Shown one piece after another: positions 40,120-47,532 of a stretch of 64,000 nt of DNA (position 1 is the first letter of the stretch; every line of letters begins with the position of its first letter). The notes below the pieces were generated by a model, which searched no databases, was not told the DNA's origin, and worked only from the letters and a program-made list of their open reading frames with translations. Source of the stretch: Tolypothrix sp. PCC 7712 (GTDB lineage: Bacteria; Cyanobacteriota; Cyanobacteriia; Cyanobacteriales; Nostocaceae); the NCBI RefSeq assembly GCF_025860405.1, contig NZ_CP063785.1:5581390-5645389 (forward strand), given 5' to 3'. A program made the position numbers and the translations under genes.

Positions 40120-41325
40120 ATGCGTCAGTACCCTCGCATTAGAAAAACAGTCAGAAATCGCTACAATCATGTGACGCACTTAAAAAGTAAATTATCTGGT
40201 GGCATTACTTATTTACTATCTGGTGATGCAGGAAATAAACAAGAGAATAGACAACAGCAACAGTATCCTCTGATTAAAAAAACACTGCGGAATCGTTTTA
40301 AGATTGTCCAACTTTTAGCTAGAGGTGGTTCGGGCGATACATACCTAGCAATTGATTTAGATTTACCGGGTAACCCATTTTGTGTTGTGAAGCATTTTTA
40401 TCCTAAACATCATCATCCTGCTGTTTTACCGATAGCCAAAAACCTTTTTGATCGCGAAGCAGAAATTTTATATCAGCTAGGCAACAATCATAAGCAAATT
40501 CCTACCTTGTTGGCTCACTTTCATGAAGATGGAGATTTTTATTTAGTTCAAGAATTTATTGATGGTTATGACTTAACCCAAGAGATTATCCCTGGTAAAC
40601 CTCTCAGCGAAGATGTAGTCTTAAATTTATTGAAAGATATCCTAGAAGTGTTGGACTTCGTTCACCAACACCAAATAATTCACCGGGATATTAAGCCGCA
40701 AAATATTATGCGGCGGAACTGCGATCGCAAGATTATACTCATTGATTTTGGCAGTATTAAAAAAGTAGGTAATCCGGGCAATACCCTGACTGTTTCTGTC
40801 GGTACTCCTGGCTATATGCCAACAGAACAAGCTAAAGGTAAGCCAAAACTTAGCAGCGATATTTATGCAGTAGGTATGATTGGGATTCAAGCTTTGACTG
40901 GTTTAAAACCCGAAGAATTACCAGAAGATCCCGATACTGGACAATTAATCTGGCGGCACAAAGCAAAAGTTAGTGATTGGCTAGCAGATGTTTTAGACAG
41001 AATGATTAGCGAACGCCATAACCAGCGTTACCAATCTGCAGGGGAAGCTTTGCAAGCACTGATTCCCGATATAACTCTACCAAAGTACTCAGAATTGAGT
41101 GTTCCAAATGAACATACTGATGAGGATTCTTTAGTCGTTTACCGCAAGTTTATGTTGCTGCTGGGTCTGGGTTTTGGGGTTATTACTAGTGTATTACTAA
41201 TAGCTTTGATATATACATTTTTGAGTACAAGTTTATCGCCACAAAAACAACCAACTCCATCACAAACATTCATCGAAAATTTTAATAATCGTTCATCTAG
41301 TCATATAGATATGTCAGTAGGTTAG
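40120..41325 (+). CDS. membrane-anchored serine/threonine protein kinase
   Basis: A 401-residue Hanks-type kinase. The catalytic domain (about 55-325) has the Gly loop LARGGSGDTYLA, Lys in CVVKHFY, HRDIKPQN, IDFGSIKK in place of the usual DFGxAK, and the activation segment GTPGYMPTEQ. A single membrane helix (about 345-368) puts a short Ser/Asn-rich tail outside. The N-terminus is odd: residues 3-34 (QYPRIRKTVRNRY...) imitate residues 48-80 (QYPLIKKTLRNRF...), a degenerate partial copy of the lobe that carries the Gly loop. It is followed after about 170 bases by a PstS-like gene on the same strand, a likely partner. Confidence 0.88.
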   Translation: MRQYPRIRKTVRNRYNHVTHLKSKLSGGITYLLSGDAGNKQENRQQQQYPLIKKTLRNRFKIVQLLARGGSGDTYLAIDLDLPGNPFCVVKHFYPKHHHPAVLPIAKNLFDREAEILYQLGNNHKQIPTLLAHFHEDGDFYLVQEFIDGYDLTQEIIPGKPLSEDVVLNLLKDILEVLDFVHQHQIIHRDIKPQNIMRRNCDRKIILIDFGSIKKVGNPGNTLTVSVGTPGYMPTEQAKGKPKLSSDIYAVGMIGIQALTGLKPEELPEDPDTGQLIWRHKAKVSDWLADVLDRMISERHNQRYQSAGEALQALIPDITLPKYSELSVPNEHTDEDSLVVYRKFMLLLGLGFGVITSVLLIALIYTFLSTSLSPQKQPTPSQTFIENFNNRSSSHIDMSVG

Positions 41326-41494
41326 AGATATCTAACTAATACTAATTCTCCAAAATAACGCTACAAATAAACAGTAGGGTTAGGAGGAGAATTATCTGTA
41401 GTCGGAATTTTATCAACTAATAATTAAAAATGTGTTTTATACCTTGCATCTACCACCAATTGTTTCAAAATAACAAATAAACAAAATTAAAAAT

Positions 41495-42592
41495 ATGGAC
41501 AACACAAACCAAAAAAAAGTTTTGATTAAGGAAGATATTAGTATCTTCCTCAAAGGTTTAATTATTGGTAAAGTCCTAACACTGATGGTGATAGGAGGAT
41601 TGCTTTGGTGGTTGCTTAAGCCTGAGTTCATGGCTCGCAATAATACTGATTCATCTAATCCCAGTGTGGCTGATTCTTCTAATCAAAATTTACAGCCCAC
41701 CTCGAATGCTGTATCCACCTTTGGGTCACTTACGGATGTGCCCAATGATTCATTCAACTATGGTGGTAGCACTGCTTGGGCACCGATTAGACAAGTTGTA
41801 GATTCTCAAATCCTCAGCGCGCGCCCTGAACTAAAATTGCGCTACTTAGACCCTGTAGATGGTAGCCCTGGTTCTAGTTCCGGTATCCGAATGTTGTTGG
41901 ATGGAAAATTGGACTTTGCTCAGTCTTCTCGCCCCCTCACAGATGCAGAAAAAGCCATTGCCAAAGAGAGAGGTTTCACCCTTGAGCAACGTCAGGTGGG
42001 TATTGATGGGATAGCGGTAGTAGTTAATCCATCGTTGAACTTGCCAGGTTTAACAGTTGACCAATTGCAGCAGATATATGAGGGAAAATTAACTAACTGG
42101 AATCAGGTAGGAGGGCCTAATCTACCCATCACAGCTTTTTCTCAACAACCAGAGAATGCAGACACAAGCATCTTCTCTAGTAATGGTGAGTCAACAAAAC
42201 AAGCACTGGGTTCTAATGTCAAATATGTCTACTCCACTACAGATGCAGTACGTCAACTCAGCAAAACTCCTGGTGGAATATATTATGCTTCTGCCCGTGC
42301 TGTTGTACCTCAATGTAGTGTGAAACCTTTATTATTAGGCCGGACTGCTACTGATTTCGTTTCCCCTTACCGTCAACCTTTTGTATCACCCGAACAATGT
42401 CCGCGCCAACGCAATCAGGTGAATACGGAAGCTATTAAGAACGGTAGCTATCCCATAACCTCTAAGTTGTTTGTGATTATTAAACAAAACAAAGGTCAAG
42501 CACAACAGGCTGGCAATGCTTATGCCAATCTTGTACTTACCGACCAAGGACAACAGGCGATTGAGCAAGCTGGGTTTGTTAGAGTTCGTTAG
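41495..42592 (+). CDS. membrane-anchored PstS-like phosphate-binding protein
   Basis: 365 residues. One N-terminal membrane helix (about 22-45) is followed by a Ser/Asn-rich linker and a type II periplasmic-binding domain (about 80-365) of the PstS family: NYGGSTAWAPI near the ligand pocket, then SSSGIRMLLDGKLDFAQSSR and LTVDQLQQIYEGKLTNW. Unlike transport-linked PstS, no pstCAB genes follow. The pairing with a Ser/Thr kinase suggests a sensory role (inference). A general phosphate-scavenging role is the alternative. Confidence 0.8.
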   Translation: MDNTNQKKVLIKEDISIFLKGLIIGKVLTLMVIGGLLWWLLKPEFMARNNTDSSNPSVADSSNQNLQPTSNAVSTFGSLTDVPNDSFNYGGSTAWAPIRQVVDSQILSARPELKLRYLDPVDGSPGSSSGIRMLLDGKLDFAQSSRPLTDAEKAIAKERGFTLEQRQVGIDGIAVVVNPSLNLPGLTVDQLQQIYEGKLTNWNQVGGPNLPITAFSQQPENADTSIFSSNGESTKQALGSNVKYVYSTTDAVRQLSKTPGGIYYASARAVVPQCSVKPLLLGRTATDFVSPYRQPFVSPEQCPRQRNQVNTEAIKNGSYPITSKLFVIIKQNKGQAQQAGNAYANLVLTDQGQQAIEQAGFVRVR

Positions 42593-42769
42593 TTAATACT
42601 TGAATAGACTGCTGGCGAAATTTGATGAGGTTATCTTGTTTCGCCAGTGGTGAAATGCGATCGCACTACTTCTCTACAAAAGATGATATAGTTTCAACGA
42701 CATTAATTTGTCTTCAAAGACAACAATTTGTCAACGCAGACAAATAAAGTGTTAATCGACATTTACACA

Positions 42770-42841
42770 AGCCAGCAGTCGGATTTGAACCGACGACCTT
42801 CCGATTACAAGTCGGATGCACTACCACTGTGCTATGCTGGC
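42770..42841 (-). tRNA. trnT: tRNA-Thr (TGT)
   Basis: A 72-base cloverleaf on the minus strand. The acceptor stem GCCAGCA pairs with TGCTGGC. The anticodon stem TCCGA/TCGGA holds the loop CTTGTAA, giving TGT. The T-arm has GGTTCAAATCC. CCA is not encoded. Confidence 0.96.
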
Positions 42842-43219
42842 GGGCTGAGGTATTGCTCATAAGCACTAACCGATTTCTAATCATAGCATAAGTAAAAGAT
42901 TTGTCAAGGAATACAATTAAAAAATTTTTTGAACCTACAAGAGGCAGGGAAAATCTGAGGAATTTATTCGATGCAACCTCTGTATTTTGCCAAGTTTTCA
43001 CATTCGAGAGCGGTTTGCAAGTGTGACATTTGTAGGACAACTAACAAAAATCAAGCATATTAATCATCCATAAAGTTGATAAATTAATAGTCATAGCAAA
43101 AGCTAACTTTAATCCTGGGCTAGACACAAAAACATCTGGTAGAGTTTTAAGGCGATACTTTTTTGGTAGGACTGGCTAAAGGAACACAAAGACATCATTA
43201 TTATTTACAGATCACAAGC
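42842..43219. other. intergenic region, no gene seen
   Basis: About 380 bases between tRNA-Thr and argF. It should contain the promoters of both. Nothing specific is recognised. Confidence 0.5.
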
Positions 43220-44140
43220 ATGGCAGCGTTGAACGGACGAGATTTATTAAGTCTGGCGGATCTGAGTTCTACAGAACTTCAGGAACTCCTACAATTAGCA
43301 ACTCAACTCAAGTCAAAACAGCTAAAGCTACACAGTAATAAAGTCTTGGGATTATTGTTCTCCAAAGCTTCAACTCGCACACGCGTGAGTTTTACTGTGG
43401 CTATGTACCAACTAGGTGGACAGGTAATTGATCTCAACCCAAATGTTACTCAAGTGAGTCGTGGGGAACCCGTGCAAGATACAGCTAGGGTGTTGGATAG
43501 ATATCTGGATGTGTTGGCAATTCGTACGTTCGCTCAACAAGAGTTGGAAACTTTTGCTAACTATGCCAAGATTCCTGTAATTAATGCGCTGACTGATGCA
43601 GAACATCCTTGTCAGGTATTAGCAGATTTAATGACAATTCAAGAGTGCTTTGGTACCCTCAAAGGGTTAACTTTAACCTACGTAGGTGATGGCAATAATG
43701 TCGCTAACTCTTTAATGTTGGGTTGTGCTTTGGCAGGAATGAATGTCAGAATTGCGACACCTCAAGGCTATGAGCCAGATAATAAAATTGTAGAACAGGC
43801 AAGAGCGATCGCTAATAATCAAACTGAAGTTCTCCTGACTAACGATCCAGAAATTGCTGCTAAGGGGGCCGCTGTTCTCTACACTGATGTTTGGGCAAGT
43901 ATGGGTCAAGAATCAGAAGCAGACGATCGCTTCCCAATCTTCCAAGATTACCAAATTTCCGAGCAGTTATTGAGTCTGGCTGACCGCGAAGCTATTGTTT
44001 TACACTGCCTACCAGCCCATCGTGGTGAAGAAATTACCGAAGCTGTCATTGAAGGTTCGCAATCACGGGTTTGGGATCAGGCCGAAAATCGAATGCACGC
44101 CCAAAAAGCTTTATTAGCTAGTATTTTAGGAGCAGAGTAA
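43220..44140 (+). CDS. argF: ornithine carbamoyltransferase
   Basis: A 306-residue enzyme from ATG at 43220 (MAALNGRDLLSL); the frame extends upstream, but this start fits the family. The carbamoyl-phosphate loop is SKASTRTRVSF (about 50). The HPCQVLADL motif is near 130 and HCLPAHRGEEI near 264, giving the catalytic Cys. It makes citrulline from ornithine and carbamoyl phosphate in arginine synthesis. It is probably monocistronic. Confidence 0.95.
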   Translation: MAALNGRDLLSLADLSSTELQELLQLATQLKSKQLKLHSNKVLGLLFSKASTRTRVSFTVAMYQLGGQVIDLNPNVTQVSRGEPVQDTARVLDRYLDVLAIRTFAQQELETFANYAKIPVINALTDAEHPCQVLADLMTIQECFGTLKGLTLTYVGDGNNVANSLMLGCALAGMNVRIATPQGYEPDNKIVEQARAIANNQTEVLLTNDPEIAAKGAAVLYTDVWASMGQESEADDRFPIFQDYQISEQLLSLADREAIVLHCLPAHRGEEITEAVIEGSQSRVWDQAENRMHAQKALLASILGAE

Positions 44141-44720
44141 GGAGAGGATAGAAATTTTTCGGTTGAGCAGGGGGAGAAAGAGTTATTGTCTACTTTTAAG
44201 TAGGGCGGTGCAACTAAAGATAACTGGCTAGGGCTGTCATTTGTCCTTTGTCATTGGTAAAGGTTTCAAAGCTATTTACATTCTGTAACATAGTTTGGTT
44301 TATTTCCACCGACTTACTTAACCCCTAGTTTTTTAGCATAGAGTTTTCTGCTTAAATCTCATACTCTTCCCTGTTTGCTTTTGAGGAACCTATTTTTCAA
44401 CCTGGATGAGGTTTAAATGTATTTTTCATCCTCAAGCAAGTCATAAAAAAACGACCTCATCCTTTATTTCCTGCAATTATTGTTCGCTATATAGCATTTC
44501 TATTTCATTTGTGAAACCAAAAGTACATTTGTACCTACTTTCTTCCTAATTTTTACCTTAACCAGTAATTTCACAACTCATAGAGAATCCCTATATTTAC
44601 AAATCAATTCCAAAATTAAATCGGATTGCCATATATTCTTTTTAGTTTTATCTTGCTTATATGGGATTTTATGTAGTACTAATGTTCTAGGGACATTTGT
44701 AATTACTTCCCAACAAAATT
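44141..44720. other. lexA upstream region
   Basis: About 580 AT-rich bases between argF and lexA. It includes a TCATTTGTCCTTTGTCATT-type heptamer stretch near 44237 and the LexA box at 44674. No gene is seen. Confidence 0.6.
44674..44689 (+). promoter_or_regulatory. LexA box of lexA
   Basis: TAGTACTAATGTTCTA fits the cyanobacterial LexA consensus RGTACNNNDGTWCB reported for Anabaena. It lies 32 bases before the lexA ATG, where it would allow autorepression. Match seen; operator role from established knowledge. Confidence 0.85.
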
Positions 44721-45326
44721 ATGGAACGTTTAACCGAAGCTCAACAAGAACTTTATGAATGGCTGGCAGAATACATCCGAACGCATCAGCATTCGCCTTC
44801 AATTCGGCAAATGATGCAAGCGATGAATTTGAAGTCACCAGCACCAATTCAAAGCCGTTTAGAACATTTACGCACTAAAGGGTATATTGAATGGACTGAA
44901 GGGAAAGCGCGCACAATTCGGATTTTACGTCCTGTAGCAACAGGTGTACCAATTTTAGGTACTATTGCTGCTGGAGGTTTAATAGAACCTTTCACAGATG
45001 CTGTCGAACATTTAGATATTAATAATTTTTCCTTACCTCCCCAAAGTTATGCTTTGCGGGTAGCTGGCGACAGCATGATTGAAGATTTAATTGCTGATGG
45101 TGATTTAGTATTTTTGCGTCCAGTACCAGAACCAAATCAACTGAAAAATGGCACGATTGTTGCTGCCAGAGTTGAAGGACATGGTACTACATTAAAGCGT
45201 TTTTATCGCAGTGGCGATCGCGTGACTCTCAAACCTGCAAATGCTAAATACCAACCGATTGAAGTTCCGGCGATGAATGTACAAGTGCAAGGTTCTTTAG
45301 TCGCCGTTTGGCGTGATTATAACTAG
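44721..45326 (+). CDS. lexA: LexA repressor
   Basis: 201 residues. The N-terminal winged helix (about 1-65) has TEAQQELYEWLAEYI and the recognition helix SPSIRQMMQAM. The S24-type protease domain keeps the cleavage site A84-G85 (TIAAGG), the catalytic Ser118 (GDSMIED) and Lys159 (TTLKRF). The protein should therefore cleave itself when RecA filaments form. Some unicellular cyanobacteria lack these residues, so this one looks like a genuine SOS-type LexA. Autoregulation is suggested by the box just upstream. Confidence 0.93.
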   Translation: MERLTEAQQELYEWLAEYIRTHQHSPSIRQMMQAMNLKSPAPIQSRLEHLRTKGYIEWTEGKARTIRILRPVATGVPILGTIAAGGLIEPFTDAVEHLDINNFSLPPQSYALRVAGDSMIEDLIADGDLVFLRPVPEPNQLKNGTIVAARVEGHGTTLKRFYRSGDRVTLKPANAKYQPIEVPAMNVQVQGSLVAVWRDYN

Positions 45327-45329
45327 AAA

Positions 45330-45508
45330 TTAGGGCATAGGGGATGGGGCATGGGGCATGGGAGGTATGAGGGAGACAAGGTGAGACAGCGCTGCAGGAG
45401 GGTTTCCCTCCGTAGGCGACTGCGAACCCGAAGGGGGACAAGGGGAGAAATTACCAATTACCAATGTCTAATTCCCAATGACAAATGACAAATGACAAAT
45501 GACAAATT
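45330..45508. repeat. repeat-rich spacer at the left edge of the dnd region
   Basis: GGGGCAT heptamers (45335-45362), a 48-base palindromic repeat at 45388-45435 also present at 58597-58645, and four ATGACAA heptamers at 45477-45505 just before the helicase ATG. No gene. Confidence 0.8.
45388..45435 (+). repeat. palindromic repeat flanking the dnd region, copy 1
   Basis: AGCGCTGCAGGAGGGTTTCC, then CTCCGTAGGCGACTGCGAAC and CCGAAGGG. GGAGGG/CCCTCC can form a hairpin. Copy 2 at 58597-58645 is in the same orientation and differs at only a few bases. Confidence 0.85.
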
Positions 45509-46990
45509 ATGTACCTGACGCTAAATAGAGTGCAGCAACTGCCCGGTTTTCGCTTACGATTGCCATTGTTAAGGGAAAATCAGGGCAGTTATCAAACTCA
45601 AAAATCATTACCAGGATGCCCAAAAATGCCGCAATCTTTACAATTGCGGCAATATCAGCGCCAAGCTATGACAAGCTGGTTTGCTAATAATGGCAGAGGT
45701 ACGCTGAAAATGGCTACTGGTAGTGGTAAGACTATCACGGCATTGGCGATCACTTGTGAATTATATCAGCAGATTAATTTACAAGTTTTGGTGGTGGTTT
45801 GTCCCTATCGTCATCTTGTCACCCAATGGGCACGAGAATGCGAAAAATTTAACTTGCAGCCGATTTTAGCATTCCTTGATGTCCGCAATTGGCAAAGTCA
45901 ACTCTCTACCCAAATCTATAATCTGCGTTCTGGTTCCCAAAGATTTGTCACGGTGATTACTACCAACTCCACTTTAATTGGCGATGGTTTTCAGTCACAG
46001 GTGAAATATTTCCCCGATAGAACTTTAATTATTGGCGATGAAGCCCATAATTTAGGCGCACCAAAGTTAGAGGAAAGTCTACCACGTCGCATTGGACTAA
46101 GGCTGGCATTGTCTGCCACCCCCGAAAGGTACTTTGATGATGATGGTACCCAATCTTTGTTTGATTATTTCGGCCCTGTGCTGCAACCAGAGTTTACCTT
46201 GAGAGATGCGATCGCTCAAGGTGCTTTGGTACATTATCTGTATTACCCGATTTTGGTAGAATTAACAGAAGCCGAAAGTATTGCCTATTTAAAATTAACT
46301 CGCAGAATTGGGCGTTCATTACTATATCGGGAAAGAGAAAATGGCACAGTCGGGGATTTTGAAGATAACGAAGATTTAAAACCATTGTTAATGCAACGCG
46401 CCAGATTAATTGGTGCAGCAGAAAACAAGTTAACGGCTTTGCGGGAATTAATGGCAACTCGCAAAGATACTACTCATACCCTATTTTATTGCAGTGATGG
46501 TTCGCAAGAGGCTGGACAACGTTCATCTTTGCGTCAACTGAAAGCCGTTGCCAAAATTCTCGGCGTAGAATTGGGGTACAAAGTTAGTACTTATACTGCT
46601 CAAACTTCCTTACCAGAAAGAGAAGTTTTACGCCGTCAATTTGAAAGCGGAGAATTGCAAGGTTTAGTCGCCATTCGCTGTTTAGATGAGGGTGTCGATA
46701 TTCCTGCAATTCAAACTGCCGTAATTTTATCAAGTTCTGGTAATCCTCGGCAGTTTATCCAACGGCGCGGGCGCGTTTTACGTCCCCATCCCGGCAAAGA
46801 ACGCGCCATTATTTACGACATGATTGTTCTGCCGCCAGATTTAGAAAGGGAAGCTATAGAAGTAGAACGAAATTTGTTAAAAAAAGAATTGCGGCGCTTT
46901 GTAGAGTTTGCCGATTTAGCTGACAACGCCGGCGAAGCGAGAATGAAGTTACTTGCTTTACAAAAACGGTATGGTTTATTAGATATATGA
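45509..46990 (+). CDS. DEAD/DEAH helicase, candidate Dnd-linked restriction enzyme
   Basis: A 493-residue superfamily 2 helicase. Walker A is ATGSGKT (about 69-75), the DEAH box is IIGDEAHN near 176, then ALSATPERY near 198. In the C-terminal lobe, LDEGVDIP is near 392 and QRRGRVLRP near 419. About 45 N-terminal residues precede the helicase core. The size and start (MYLTLNRVQQLPGF) fit the family annotated as DNA phosphorothioation system restriction enzyme. That function is inferred from family recall and position: dndD follows on the same strand. A generic repair helicase is the alternative. No separate nuclease motif is seen in this protein. Confidence 0.7.
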   Translation: MYLTLNRVQQLPGFRLRLPLLRENQGSYQTQKSLPGCPKMPQSLQLRQYQRQAMTSWFANNGRGTLKMATGSGKTITALAITCELYQQINLQVLVVVCPYRHLVTQWARECEKFNLQPILAFLDVRNWQSQLSTQIYNLRSGSQRFVTVITTNSTLIGDGFQSQVKYFPDRTLIIGDEAHNLGAPKLEESLPRRIGLRLALSATPERYFDDDGTQSLFDYFGPVLQPEFTLRDAIAQGALVHYLYYPILVELTEAESIAYLKLTRRIGRSLLYRERENGTVGDFEDNEDLKPLLMQRARLIGAAENKLTALRELMATRKDTTHTLFYCSDGSQEAGQRSSLRQLKAVAKILGVELGYKVSTYTAQTSLPEREVLRRQFESGELQGLVAIRCLDEGVDIPAIQTAVILSSSGNPRQFIQRRGRVLRPHPGKERAIIYDMIVLPPDLEREAIEVERNLLKKELRRFVEFADLADNAGEARMKLLALQKRYGLLDI

Positions 46991-47358
46991 ACCGCCGATG
47001 GACGCAGATAAACGCTGATTATTTATCTGTGTTCATCGGCGTTTATCTGCAGTTTTTTATTGCTTTTTGTAAAAATTTTGGTAATAGTGAAGAATGAGGT
47101 TCAGAGGTATGGGATAATCAAATTATCTTCTTTATAATGGGATGTTAACAAAATTTTTAAAGCTACAAATATTCCATTATATTATATACTCCCAGTATAT
47201 CAGCAAAGCACTTTTAAATAAAGCCCTTTATACTAAAAATTTTCTTATTTACACCGCCAATTTGTGAAAAATTAAAGATAAGACAAAGGGTAGAGCAGAA
47301 GATGCGATCGCACTCGAAGATACAGGTAAAATAAAAAAACAATTATCTACCATCCGCA
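46991..47358. other. intergenic region before the dndD pair
   Basis: The stretch CGATGGACGCAGATAAACGC with a following inverted part (GTTCATCGGCGTTTATCTGC, then TTTTTT) could act as the helicase terminator at about 46995-47060. The remainder is AT-rich and shows nothing else. Confidence 0.5.
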
Positions 47359-47532
47359 ATGTCACCAGAGCAAAATATCGATGATGTGCAGGAGCCAATT
47401 ACCAGCGCCCCGCCGGAAGTACGGCAGATTATTGAGCGGGTATGGAAGCTGGAAAAAGGCAGACTAGATAAGAGAATTAACAGCCACATTAACGATGAAA
47501 TTTTGGTGATTATCAAAGAAGAGGTGCGATGA
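47359..47532 (+). CDS. 57-residue protein coupled to dndD
   Basis: A short frame, MSPEQNIDDVQEPI to IIKEEVR, with a Gln/Glu/Asp-rich start and a helical charged second half (RQIIERVWKLEKGRLDKRIN). Its stop overlaps the dndD start (ATGA at 47529-47532), so it is translationally coupled. I do not recognise the family. It is about half the length of DndE (110-130 residues) and shows no resemblance to it by eye. It may be a small partner or regulator of DndD (inference). Confidence 0.7.
   Translation: MSPEQNIDDVQEPITSAPPEVRQIIERVWKLEKGRLDKRINSHINDEILVIIKEEVR

Noticed and set aside
47359..47532. The 57-residue frame as DndE
   Set aside because: It is too short and lacks any recognisable DndE pattern. 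It was kept as an unknown DndD-coupled protein.
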